From positions 1 to 9,977 of the forward strand of contig JAGLNY010000266.1 in the NCBI GenBank assembly GCA_023139255.1: DNA of 9,977 nucleotides. The letters run 5' to 3'. The position numbers and the translations under genes are program-made. Below are positions 1-6,845 of the stretch, one piece after another. Position 1 is the stretch's first letter; each line of letters begins with the position of its first letter. Below the pieces are notes generated by a model that did no database searches, was not told the origin of the DNA, and saw only the letters and a program-made list of their open reading frames with translations. The DNA is from Spirochaetales bacterium (lineage in GTDB: Bacteria; Spirochaetota; Spirochaetia; JABMQR01).

Positions 1-74
1 TCGAACAGCCAGTCGGTTATTACGCCTTCATCTTCAGCCATTCCATATTTGGGCATTTTTATAATTGTTACCAT
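1..74 (-). CDS. Dihydrolipoamide acyltransferase (E2), N-terminal fragment
   Basis: Only the first 24 codons lie in the window; the gene continues beyond position 1. They read MVTIIKMPKYGMAEDEG followed by VITDWLF, the start of a biotinyl/lipoyl domain as in E2 subunits of 2-oxoacid and acetoin dehydrogenases. The lipoyl-lysine motif itself is not reached. The ATG at 72-74 is preceded by GGGAGAAGAAG, a usable ribosome binding site, and starts 14 nt after the E1 beta stop codon, so it is almost certainly the third gene of the E1alpha-E1beta-E2 operon. E2 would take the acyl group from the E1 thiamin adduct and pass it to CoA. Whether the substrate is acetoin, pyruvate or a branched-chain oxoacid cannot be told from this fragment. 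Confidence 0.85.
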   Translation of the reverse strand, partial: MVTIIKMPKYGMAEDEGVITDWLF

Positions 75-88
75 CTTCTTCTCCCGTC

Positions 89-1069
89 TTAAAATTCCAC
101 AACAGCCTTACAAGCTTCTGTAATATCAACGTCCGTAGGTACAACATAATCTTCAAGTACAGGTGAAAACGGAATAGGAACGTCCATGGTAGTTACTCTC
201 TTTACCGGCGCTTTAAGATACTCAAAGACATCCTCAACTACCATTGCCGCGATTTCCGCCCCGAATCCCATTACCTTCGGCCCCTCCTGTGCAATAACCA
301 GCCTTCCGGTTTTTGCGACGGACCTGTTAATTGTATCCTTATCAAGAGGGAAGAGGGTTCTCGGATCAATTATTTCTACACTGATCCCTTCTTCAGCCAG
401 TTTTTCCGCGGCTTTTTCAGCCAGGGCAACCATGGACATAGTCGCAACTATGGTTACATCCCTGCCCTCTCTTTTTACTTCAGCTTTAAACAACTCAACC
501 TCATAACTTTCCTCAGGCACATCACCTTTAATGCTGTAGAAACTCTTGTGTTCAAGAAAAATGACCGGGTCCTCATTTCTTATGGAAGCAATCAGCAGGC
601 CTTTGGCCTCGTATGGTGTGGACGGTGCTACAATAACAAGCCCGGGAACGTTCATAAACCATGGTTCAACACTTTGAGAATGATGATAGGCAGTACGAAT
701 GCCGCTGCCGGTAGGGGCACGGACAACCATGGGACAGCTGACTTCCCCATTAAACATATACCTGAGCTTTGCGGCATTGTTTACGAGCTGATCAAATGCT
801 ACGCCTATGAAATCGGCAAACATAAGCTCTGCAACAGGCCGCAAACCACAAACAGCAGCCCCGCTGGCCAAACCTATAATTGCGGACTCAGAGAGAGCCG
901 TATCTTTAGCCCGGTCAGGCCATTTCTGCCAGATTCCACGGGTTACGCCAAAATCCCCGCCCATTTTTGCCACATCTTCACCAATAATAAAAACACTATC
1001 ATCCCGCTCCATTTCCTGGTGGAGAGCTTCATTTATAGCTTTACCAAAAGAAATCTTCCTCATCGACAT
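89..1069 (-). CDS. 2-oxoacid/acetoin dehydrogenase E1 component, beta subunit
   Basis: This 326-residue protein has the usual length for an E1 beta subunit of a thiamin-diphosphate dehydrogenase complex (transketolase pyrimidine-binding and C-terminal domains). Recognisable features are MRKISFGKAINEAL at the N-terminus, GEDVAKMGGDFGVT (30-43), the ALSES segment with Glu61 in the region that contacts the cofactor, FADFIGVAFDQ (84-94), the HHSQS loop (129-133) and the family-typical C-terminal YVVPT stretch. The ATG at 1069 overlaps the E1 alpha stop codon by one base (TAATG) and has GGGGAGG about 8 nt upstream, indicating translational coupling. With E1 alpha it decarboxylates a 2-oxoacid, or cleaves acetoin, and acylates the E2 lipoyl group. 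The sequence resembles the AcoB branch at least as much as pyruvate-specific PdhB, so no gene symbol is given. Confidence 0.93.
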   Translation of the reverse strand: MSMRKISFGKAINEALHQEMERDDSVFIIGEDVAKMGGDFGVTRGIWQKWPDRAKDTALSESAIIGLASGAAVCGLRPVAELMFADFIGVAFDQLVNNAAKLRYMFNGEVSCPMVVRAPTGSGIRTAYHHSQSVEPWFMNVPGLVIVAPSTPYEAKGLLIASIRNEDPVIFLEHKSFYSIKGDVPEESYEVELFKAEVKREGRDVTIVATMSMVALAEKAAEKLAEEGISVEIIDPRTLFPLDKDTINRSVAKTGRLVIAQEGPKVMGFGAEIAAMVVEDVFEYLKAPVKRVTTMDVPIPFSPVLEDYVVPTDVDITEACKAVVEF

Positions 1070-2046
1070 TAGATTTCCTCCCCGAAGCCGGCATACACAT
1101 GCTTTAGCGCCTCTTTAGTATCAGGTTCAGGACTTTCAAGACAAAACTTCAGCATAGACTGTACTTCATCTACAACTTTTTTTTCAATATCCGATAGTAT
1201 TTTTTCAGGGAAACCATGAACATCCAGAAGCCTGGCTTTTGTTCTTTTTACAGGACACTTATTTTTCCATTCCTGAAGCTCTTCATCCGGCCGGTAGGCC
1301 GCCGGGTCCCCTGCAAAGTGTCCCTGCCAACGGTATGTCATATATTCAATTAATGTTGGGCCATCTCCGTTTCTGGCCCTTTCTACAGCCCTTTCAGTGG
1401 CCTCTACTACTGCTTCCACATCATTTCCATCTACTACTTCATTAGGGACACCGTAGCCGTCTGCCCATGTTGCAAGCTGCTTTTGCGGATGAGATTCCCG
1501 ATAATGGGTTGAAATGGCATACTGGTTATTGATAACACAGTATAGTACCGGTAATTTCCAGGTAGCTGCCATATTTATACTCTCGTGACAGGCACCTTCA
1601 CCCAATGTCCCATCCCCCATAAATATTACAGAGACATCCTTATTACCCTTATATACAGAAGCAAAGGCAGTTCCCAGTGCAGTTACGGTTGTTGATCCCT
1701 GAATTCCATTAAACCCCATATTCCGCACCTTTATATCATTTATATGCATACTGCCGCCTCTGCCCCCGTTTATACCGGTACCTTTGCCGAATATTTCTGC
1801 CATAACAAGTTTTCTATCTGTACCGCAGAGAATACTTACCCCATGCCCCCTGTGATCGGGATATTTATAATCGGTTTCTTTAAGCGCATCTACTATTCCT
1901 GCCTGAGATGCTTCCTGGCCGATTCCCAGGTGAACAAATCCCGGTATAGTACCGTTTTTAGCATATATATCCATAACTTCTTCAAATTCCCGTATCAGGA
2001 CCATCTTGTAGTAAAGATCCAAAAGCCTTTCTTTTAAGAGAGCCAT
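1069..2046 (-). CDS. 2-oxoacid/acetoin dehydrogenase E1 component, alpha subunit
   Basis: This 325-residue thiamin-diphosphate enzyme subunit carries the cofactor motif GDG (144-146) followed 26 residues later by NN (173-174). It also has the HRGHG segment (65-69), the glycine-rich GGRGGSMH (94-101) and YRWQGHFAGDP (238-248). The last is close to the wording of acetoin dehydrogenase AcoA proteins, so acetoin is a real alternative to pyruvate or another 2-oxoacid. The ATG at 2044-2046 is chosen because AGGAG lies 8 nt upstream; the longer reading from a TTG at 2070 adds eight residues, places that SD inside the gene and has no clear SD of its own. It is first in the E1alpha-E1beta-E2 operon, with a promoter and palindrome in the upstream gap. 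No AcoR-type activator gene is beside it; the divergent neighbour is a GntR regulator. Confidence 0.93.
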   Translation of the reverse strand: MALLKERLLDLYYKMVLIREFEEVMDIYAKNGTIPGFVHLGIGQEASQAGIVDALKETDYKYPDHRGHGVSILCGTDRKLVMAEIFGKGTGINGGRGGSMHINDIKVRNMGFNGIQGSTTVTALGTAFASVYKGNKDVSVIFMGDGTLGEGACHESINMAATWKLPVLYCVINNQYAISTHYRESHPQKQLATWADGYGVPNEVVDGNDVEAVVEATERAVERARNGDGPTLIEYMTYRWQGHFAGDPAAYRPDEELQEWKNKCPVKRTKARLLDVHGFPEKILSDIEKKVVDEVQSMLKFCLESPEPDTKEALKHVYAGFGEEI

Positions 2047-2123
2047 CTTACCCACTCCTGTTTTTATCAAATCGCGTGAACCATTCTGAAAAGTCTATGA
2101 TTCCTAAAGATTTGTTTTTCTTC

Positions 2124-2146
2124 ATACCTCATATGGTATGAGGTAT
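2124..2146. promoter_or_regulatory. Perfect palindromic operator candidate
   Basis: ATACCTCATA (2124-2133) and its exact reverse complement TATGAGGTAT (2137-2146) flank a 3-nt centre TGG. All ten base pairs match. The site overlaps the last two bases of the predicted -10 of the dehydrogenase operon and covers its probable start site. It lies between that operon and the divergent GntR gene, the usual place for a dimeric GntR operator. A terminator reading is less likely because no gene ends here and the T-rich stretch next to it is short. The divergent GntR protein is the natural candidate for binding, by inference. Confidence 0.7.
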
Positions 2147-2173
2147 TTTATCATGGGTTATCAGCTCTGTAAA
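2145..2173 (-). promoter_or_regulatory. Sigma-A-type promoter of the E1alpha-E1beta-E2 operon
   Basis: Read on the minus strand, TTTACA (2173-2168) is followed by exactly 17 nt and then TAAAAT (2150-2145). Each hexamer matches the TTGACA/TATAAT consensus at five of six positions with ideal spacing. Transcription would start near 2138, leaving a leader of about 90 nt before the E1 alpha ATG at 2046. The -10 runs directly into the palindrome at 2124-2146, so a repressor bound there would block initiation. Predicted by eye; not experimentally supported. Confidence 0.65.
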
Positions 2174-2188
2174 GTCATTTTTTGTACA

Positions 2189-2208
2189 CCTGATAATGCC
2201 TGATAATG
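2189..2208 (+). repeat. Tandem 10-bp direct repeat upstream of the first GntR gene
   Basis: CCTGATAATG occurs twice without a gap (2189-2198 and 2199-2208). Ten base pairs is about one helical turn, so both copies would face the same side of the DNA. The copies contain GATAAT, which resembles a -10 hexamer, but neither has a convincing -35 at 17 nt. The role is unknown; an activator site or a chance duplication are both possible. Confidence 0.6.
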
Positions 2209-2212
2209 CAGC

Positions 2213-2241
2213 TTTACTTGCTACACATAATAGCTTAAACT
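2213..2241 (+). promoter_or_regulatory. Weak promoter candidate for gntR-mch-amidohydrolase operon
   Basis: TTTACT (2213-2218), a 17-nt spacer and TAAACT (2236-2241) could form a sigma-A promoter, with a start site near 2248 and a leader of about 27 nt before the ATG at 2275. Both hexamers are imperfect (four of six matches each) and this is the best of several weak options in the gap. Confidence 0.3.
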
Positions 2242-2274
2242 AGACATATGAAGTATGAAGATTTTAGGATAAAA

Positions 2275-2997
2275 ATGACAACTACCCCGCTCTATATAAG
2301 AGCTAAGGTAGAACTGGTTAAAATGATTAAAAGCGGTGTGTTTAAGGGGAATAGACTTCCCCCTGAAAATAAACTTTCTGAGATTCTGGGAATCAGCCGG
2401 ACAAGTATACGTGAAGCACTTATAGCCCTCAGTAAAGATGGTGTTATTACCAAAAAGCAGGGGATCGGTAATATGTATCATGTAAGTGCACTCAATACAA
2501 AAATGAGAATAGATCAAATAAACAGTTTCGAGGACTTAATCAAAGACGGCGGTTATAAAGTTAAAGTTGTGCAGTCAGATTTTACTTTGCTGGATAATCT
2601 CAATCAATTTAATATCGTCTCACCTGTTCCTGAAGAAAAGAAATTTCTATTCTGTACATTTATCTTTTACGCGGACGATAGACCCGCAATTGAGTCAATG
2701 GTTTTTATCCCTGAATCCAGGATCATGTTAAAACCTGAAGTGTATAAAGCCCACTTCACTGATTTATCCAATTTTCTCAATAATCATGCCGTCGAAAAGG
2801 TCTCACATTCAATAAATGTCTTTAAACCCGGGATAGTCGACTCAAACATTGAAAACAAACTGAAACTAAAAAGAGGTGAAGCGGTAATTCAATGGGAAGA
2901 GCAATTCTACGGCATGTTTGACAGTATACTCTGTTTCACCAGGGTCACATTTCACCCGGAAATAATACATATGACTATGCTGCGGAAATGGGGCTGA
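2275..2997 (+). CDS. GntR-family transcriptional regulator with UTRA effector domain (first copy)
   Basis: This 240-residue protein has an N-terminal winged helix-turn-helix (about 1-70; LPPENKLSEILGISRTSIREAL at 28-49 is the classic GntR signature) and a C-terminal UTRA-type ligand domain (about 90-235) ending in WEEQFYG and TFHPEI. This is the HutC subfamily layout. An upstream ATG at 2248 is in frame, but the ATG at 2275 is preferred: AGGA lies 5 nt before it and the resulting length matches the second GntR protein here (239 residues). It is divergent from the dehydrogenase operon and 38 nt upstream of the Mch-like gene, so it probably leads that operon and senses a pathway metabolite. The palindrome at 2124-2146 is the likely target. 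The ligand is unknown. Confidence 0.92.
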   Translation: MTTTPLYIRAKVELVKMIKSGVFKGNRLPPENKLSEILGISRTSIREALIALSKDGVITKKQGIGNMYHVSALNTKMRIDQINSFEDLIKDGGYKVKVVQSDFTLLDNLNQFNIVSPVPEEKKFLFCTFIFYADDRPAIESMVFIPESRIMLKPEVYKAHFTDLSNFLNNHAVEKVSHSINVFKPGIVDSNIENKLKLKRGEAVIQWEEQFYGMFDSILCFTRVTFHPEIIHMTMLRKWG

Positions 2998-3035
2998 TCT
3001 GCGTTGGTGACTGGATTATAAAAAAGGAACAGGTA

Positions 3036-4001
3036 ATGGTTAGTGTAAATAAACTGGCAATGAAAATTGTCAGAAAAATTATCAAAGAAAAAGAAACATT
3101 GCATGTCGGTGTTACTACCCTTGAAAACGGGTCAACGGTAATTGATATGGGTGTCAATTATACCGGGGGTTATCAGGCGGCAAAGCACCTTGCAGAAGTA
3201 ACCCTTGGCGGTCTGGGATACCTTCAATATGGGAACTTTGACCTGGATGGTATTGAACTGCCCCAGGCGGAAATTTATGTGGACAGTCCGGTTATTGCCT
3301 GTTTGAGCTGTCAGCTTTCAGGATGGCCGTTACCGGAGCTTAAAACTGATAATATAGTCCCGTTAATATCAGGACCCATTAGAACAATTGTAAAAGAGGA
3401 TAAATTTGCCAAAGCCTTTCCTTATGAAGACAGAAGTGATGAAGTAGCGGCTGCACTGCAGGGAGGTCTCCTGCCTGATGTCAGGCTGACAGATTACCTG
3501 GCATCAAAAAGCGGTGTAACCCCTGATAAAGTGTATGTACTGTCGGCGGCAACGGGAAGTCTCGCGGGAATGGTAAATGTTGTTGCAAGAACACTGGAAA
3601 CTTCCCTCTGGAGATTGCATGAGCTCGGGTTCAACCCGGAAAAAGTAATTTCCGCCTGGGGAAAAGCCCCAATACCGCCAATTGCCAAAGATGAATATAC
3701 ATCGATGATAAGATCTAATACCTATGTTTATTATGGTGGTTCAGTTGGGCTTACCGTTGACTGCGATGACAGGGAAATAACAGATATTCTGACCAGGATC
3801 ACGTTGTCTCCTGAGACAACAGAGCAGTATGGAATACCCTTTGGAAAACTTTTGGCAGAAGCAAATGGAAATATATTTGAAATGACAAAATTTGTTCATA
3901 GCGTAACAAAGGTTATCTTTTATAATGTCCGCAGCGGAAATATTTTTACCTACGGAAATATTGATCTTGAAGTATTGAAAAAATGTTTGGGGACCATATA
4001 A
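3036..4001 (+). CDS. Methenyltetrahydromethanopterin cyclohydrolase (Mch) homologue
   Basis: This 321-residue protein matches Mch over its full length and is of normal size for that family. Family landmarks are VSVNKLAMKIV (2-12), a glycine-rich LGGLGY (57-62), SCQLSGW (91-97, usually SQ-AGW), SGPIR (112-116, usually SGPAR), ATGSLAG (172-178), ARTLET (184-189), GKAPIPP (209-215) and YGIPFG (265-270). Arg185 and Glu188 in ARTLET align with the Arg/Glu pair implicated in catalysis in archaeal Mch. The ATG at 3036 follows AAAGGAACAGGTA; an in-frame ATG at 2988 overlaps the upstream gene and lacks family similarity. True Mch hydrolyses the N5,N10-methenyl bridge of tetrahydromethanopterin to N5-formyl. 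The position usually Asn-Asp before the YGG motif reads Asn-Thr here (residues 228-229), and no other methanopterin C1 gene is nearby, so a different cyclic amidine-like substrate is possible. Confidence 0.88.
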   Translation: MVSVNKLAMKIVRKIIKEKETLHVGVTTLENGSTVIDMGVNYTGGYQAAKHLAEVTLGGLGYLQYGNFDLDGIELPQAEIYVDSPVIACLSCQLSGWPLPELKTDNIVPLISGPIRTIVKEDKFAKAFPYEDRSDEVAAALQGGLLPDVRLTDYLASKSGVTPDKVYVLSAATGSLAGMVNVVARTLETSLWRLHELGFNPEKVISAWGKAPIPPIAKDEYTSMIRSNTYVYYGGSVGLTVDCDDREITDILTRITLSPETTEQYGIPFGKLLAEANGNIFEMTKFVHSVTKVIFYNVRSGNIFTYGNIDLEVLKKCLGTI

Positions 4002-4005
4002 ATCT

Positions 4006-5337
4006 ATGAATATTTGTATCAGTAATGCAGACTATTTGGTAAGGGACACTGATCGGATTGAACGGGGCGTGGACCTTCTCATCAATAATAACAAGATTGT
4101 CTCTATCGGTAGGAACCTTCCTGTATCCAGTGACACCATGGTACTGGATGCGAAAGGCTGTGCTGTTATTCCGGGCCTGGTTAATGCCCACACACATCTG
4201 TATCAGAACTTCCTTAAAGGAGCAAGTGCGGGATTAAAACTGGAGGAGTGGTTTAATACAGATCTCTTCCCCCTGATAAAAAAAATACTGCAGGAACAGA
4301 AGTCCGGAAATACAAGGTTAAATTACCTGTGGTCGATGATTGGATCCATAGAGATGATCCGCGGCGGTGTAACCTGCTGTCAGAATATGGATGTATCAAC
4401 TATTACTACGCTTCCGGGTATTTTTAAAGCCTGGGATGAGATCGGTTTTCGGGGTGTGGGCACAGTTAATCTGGCCAATCGAACCGGATGGGTATCGTCA
4501 GGCCTTATCAGCGAAGACCTTAAATTGTATAGATCTATTGAGAAATTGATTGAAAATGAACATGATCCCGGGCACAGAATACGAATAGCACTGGGACCTT
4601 CTGCGCCTTTCCTGTGTGATGGACACCTGCTTCGATGGGTCGCCGGGACTGCCGCTGCATACGATCTTGGTGTACAGATACATGTAAGCGAAACGGTTGA
4701 AGAAGTTGAGTCCTCACTAAAAGAACGGGGTGTGACACCTGTGGGCCGTCTGGCTGCTGCCGGATTATTATCTGAAAGGCTTAGTGCAGTACACTGTGTT
4801 AGAGTAAATCAGGAAGATATCAGTCTACTCAGGAACGGGAATGTTGTAGTTGTCAGCTGCCCAAAATCGAATATGAAGCTTGGTTCCGGTATTATGCCAT
4901 GGTCGACTTTAAAAGAGAATGGGCTAAGGATTGCTCTCGGCAGCGACGGATGTGCTTCGAATGATCTCCTGGACATGTGGGAAGAGATGAGATCCGCTGC
5001 TTTTGTCGCCTCTTTAAACAGCAGTGACCTGTCAAAAGTTAGTCCGTCTGATGTTTTCCGGGCAGCTACTGCGGGCGGGGCAGCTGCCTGCAGATTTTCT
5101 ACAGGGATTCTTGATCCGGGCATGCTTGCCGATGTGGTTCTTGTGGATTTACAAGCTCCCCATGTACGGCCGGTACACAATATCCTGAATACCCTTGTGT
5201 ACTGTGTACGGGCATCAGATGTAAAGGATGTGATAATCGACGGTAATGTGGTTATGTTAAACCGTATTATTACTACTGTAGATGAATCTTTACTGATGGA
5301 AGAATTTGAACAGGCTGCAAACAAATTATATCAATAA
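4006..5337 (+). CDS. ATZ/TRZ-type amidohydrolase (metal-dependent deaminase/hydrolase)
   Basis: This 443-residue member of the amidohydrolase superfamily has the usual length of the ATZ/TRZ/SsnA/guanine-deaminase group. The mononuclear metal site is visible in order: HTH (His62, His64) after IPGLVNA, HVSE (His226, Glu229), HC (His263) and GSDG (Asp314). A short beta-sandwich forms both ends (about 1-55 and the C-terminal 60 residues), including the typical G-DADVVLVD-like stretch near 5125. Members deaminate or dechlorinate heteroaromatic rings such as triazines, purines or adenosyl compounds, or hydrolyse formimino groups; the motif set does not say which. The ATG lies 4 nt after the Mch-like stop with no strong SD, suggesting translational coupling and a joint pathway. 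Its stop overlaps the 3' end of the convergent M20 gene by 7 nt. Confidence 0.92.
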   Translation: MNICISNADYLVRDTDRIERGVDLLINNNKIVSIGRNLPVSSDTMVLDAKGCAVIPGLVNAHTHLYQNFLKGASAGLKLEEWFNTDLFPLIKKILQEQKSGNTRLNYLWSMIGSIEMIRGGVTCCQNMDVSTITTLPGIFKAWDEIGFRGVGTVNLANRTGWVSSGLISEDLKLYRSIEKLIENEHDPGHRIRIALGPSAPFLCDGHLLRWVAGTAAAYDLGVQIHVSETVEEVESSLKERGVTPVGRLAAAGLLSERLSAVHCVRVNQEDISLLRNGNVVVVSCPKSNMKLGSGIMPWSTLKENGLRIALGSDGCASNDLLDMWEEMRSAAFVASLNSSDLSKVSPSDVFRAATAGGAAACRFSTGILDPGMLADVVLVDLQAPHVRPVHNILNTLVYCVRASDVKDVIIDGNVVMLNRIITTVDESLLMEEFEQAANKLYQ

Positions 5338-6707
5338 AGAACACGCTTAAAAAACTCTTTGTACACCTCGGTAAATTCAATGATATCTGTTATGAAAAAG
5401 TGCTCATCAGGCTTATGTATAACATGACTTTTTTCAAGAGTGACCGGTCCAAATGCAAGGGCATTTTTAAAAAGCCTGCTGTAAGTCCCTCCCCCGATAA
5501 CCACAGATTTCAGAACTTTACCCGTCACTTTCTCGTAAATATCCATCAAAAAGAGTACTTCCTTACTGTCTTTGCTATAATAAATAGGTTTTTGCCCGCT
5601 CAAGCGCTCTATACCAATACCAGGAAGATGCAATCCCAGGGTTTGATGCACTAGAGATTCCTCGAAAGAAACAGGATAACGGATATCGACAACCCCGTAA
5701 ATCCGCTTTCCTTTCATTTCTATCGTACCCAAATTCATAGTCAGGCTGCCGGAATGTTCATCACTTACGGCAAGCCCTGAATTTTTTCCGTCAGCACTCT
5801 GTAACCTTTCAGAAAGTATACATATTGCATTCTCATCTTCCTGCCGGTCAGTTTTCGATAACCGGTAGATAAAACACAATACCTGCAGCAATCCGGAAAT
5901 GGCGTTTATCCCTTCATGGGGAGCCGCCCCGTGAGCCGCTTTCCCAAACACCTCCAGAAGGATATTGTCTCCGTCAAAAGTTATCTTAAGTGTAATACCG
6001 TTGTCACGGGAAAATTCTGACAGAAGATGAGCCGGGAAAGTGCCATGATACCTGCACCTGGCGTAAGCATAAGCGGGGACCATATTTGCGGTGTCTCCAC
6101 CCTTCAACTCAAGCAGAGAAAGGGGGCTGTCCATTTCCTCCGGGATTTCTCCCGCTAAACGGTACTTAACAATTCCCTTTTCGCCATTAACCACGGGAAA
6201 TTTTGAATCCGGGACAACTGTAAAATCCGGTTCACCCTCCTTTTCCAGATAATGGCGCAACCCGGCTTTACCTGATTCTTCATTGGTTCCCAATATGATC
6301 CGCACCCTGCTTTTACAGGGCATATCTATATCTTTCATTGTCTTCAGGGCATACAGCACAGCGATAGCAGGACCTTTATTGTCTACCACCCCCCTTCCAT
6401 ATACTGCCTCGTTTTTAACAACCCCTCCATAAGGATCAACACTCCAGCCAATTCCCGCAGGAACAACATCAAGATGAACCGGGACGCCGTAGAGTTTCGG
6501 TCCATTTCCATATTCAATATAGCCGGTATAGCCATCAAAGTTTTTTGCAGTAAAACCCATCTCGTCCCCGAGAGTCAGTACATAATCGAGACATTGTGCC
6601 ACTCCCCCGCCAAAGGGAGCTCCTTGCTTAGGTTCACTTTGAACTGATTTTATCTTTATCAGTTCACATATCTTCTCAATGATTTCGCTGTAATATTGAT
6701 TCAACAT
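5331..6707 (-). CDS. M20-family metallopeptidase, PepV-like dipeptidase
   Basis: This 458-residue protein resembles PepV/Xaa-His-type M20 dipeptidases in length and motif order. Metal and catalytic residues are visible: VHLDVVPAG (His78 ligand, Asp80), GRGVVDNKGP (Asp109 bridging), GTNEESG (Glu143 catalytic base, Glu144 ligand), PDSKFPVVNGEKG (Asp167 ligand) and HKPDE near the C-terminus (His431 ligand). The spacings 31, 35 and 23 residues between successive ligands are near those I recall for PepV. The family removes an N-terminal residue from dipeptides or hydrolyses related N-acyl amides in a two-zinc site; it is cytoplasmic here since no signal peptide is seen. No strong SD precedes the ATG at 6707. 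It is transcribed toward the amidohydrolase, with overlapping stops, and divergently from the second GntR gene. A non-peptide amide from the neighbouring pathway is an alternative substrate. Confidence 0.9.
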   Translation of the reverse strand: MLNQYYSEIIEKICELIKIKSVQSEPKQGAPFGGGVAQCLDYVLTLGDEMGFTAKNFDGYTGYIEYGNGPKLYGVPVHLDVVPAGIGWSVDPYGGVVKNEAVYGRGVVDNKGPAIAVLYALKTMKDIDMPCKSRVRIILGTNEESGKAGLRHYLEKEGEPDFTVVPDSKFPVVNGEKGIVKYRLAGEIPEEMDSPLSLLELKGGDTANMVPAYAYARCRYHGTFPAHLLSEFSRDNGITLKITFDGDNILLEVFGKAAHGAAPHEGINAISGLLQVLCFIYRLSKTDRQEDENAICILSERLQSADGKNSGLAVSDEHSGSLTMNLGTIEMKGKRIYGVVDIRYPVSFEESLVHQTLGLHLPGIGIERLSGQKPIYYSKDSKEVLFLMDIYEKVTGKVLKSVVIGGGTYSRLFKNALAFGPVTLEKSHVIHKPDEHFFITDIIEFTEVYKEFFKRVLY

Positions 6708-6715
6708 AAGCTTTA

Positions 6716-6758
6716 GATGTCACCACACTAATAGAAAAACCTTTATTATGATGACATC
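6716..6758. repeat. 7-bp inverted repeat flanking the M20 gene promoter region
   Basis: GATGTCA (6716-6722) and TGACATC (6752-6758) are exact reverse complements separated by 29 nt. They bracket the probable leader of the M20 gene. They could pair in RNA or serve as spaced protein half-sites, but arms of this length can arise by chance. Confidence 0.35.
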
Positions 6759-6773
6759 CAACCCCCCTGTAAT
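6745..6773 (-). promoter_or_regulatory. Promoter candidate for the M20 peptidase gene
   Basis: On the minus strand ATTACA (6773-6768), a 17-nt spacer and CATAAT (6750-6745) could direct transcription from about 6738, giving a leader near 30 nt. The -10 matches at five and the -35 at four of six positions. A perfect TATAAT further upstream on the same strand (6846-6841) lacks a -35 at proper distance. Moderate to weak prediction. Confidence 0.35.
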
Positions 6774-6816
6774 TTTTTATTGTTGAAACAATCCCGAATA
6801 TGCAATACTCTTATTA

Positions 6817-6845
6817 TTGAGAATTTTTCAGAATTGACTCATTAT
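6817..6845 (+). promoter_or_regulatory. Promoter candidate for the second GntR gene
   Basis: TTGAGA (6817-6822), a 17-nt spacer and CATTAT (6840-6845) form a plausible sigma-A promoter. Transcription would start near 6852, inside the palindrome at 6845-6867, about 22 nt ahead of the ATG. The -10 is followed at once by ACCT, just as in the dehydrogenase promoter, so operator placement is the same in both. Confidence 0.45.

Noticed and set aside
548..1072. Open frame of 174 codons on the plus strand
   Set aside because: It lies antisense within E1 beta, has no SD and no recognisable motif, while the minus-strand gene has clear family motifs.
2047..2070. TTG start for E1 alpha adding eight residues
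   Set aside because: The added segment contains the AGGAG that serves the ATG at 2046, and the shorter start matches the family N-terminus.
2124..2150. Palindrome plus TTTTA as a rho-independent terminator
   Set aside because: No gene ends nearby on the plus strand, the stem is AT-rich with a 3-nt loop, and its position on a promoter fits an operator better.
2047..2274. Riboswitch or T-box in the divergent control region
   Set aside because: No multi-helix conserved RNA core or terminator/antiterminator pair could be recognised; the palindromic DNA site explains the visible symmetry.
2988..3035. ATG at 2988 as the start of the Mch homologue
   Set aside because: It overlaps the stop region of the GntR gene, and the 16 extra residues have no similarity to Mch, whose conserved start is at VSVNKLA.
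4809..5324. Minus-strand open frame of 171 codons
   Set aside because: It is antisense to the amidohydrolase C-terminal half, Ser/Thr-rich and without motif or SD.
6762..6767. C-run in the M20/GntR gap as a regulatory element
   Set aside because: A single homopolymer of six bases with no symmetry or partner gives no support for a function.
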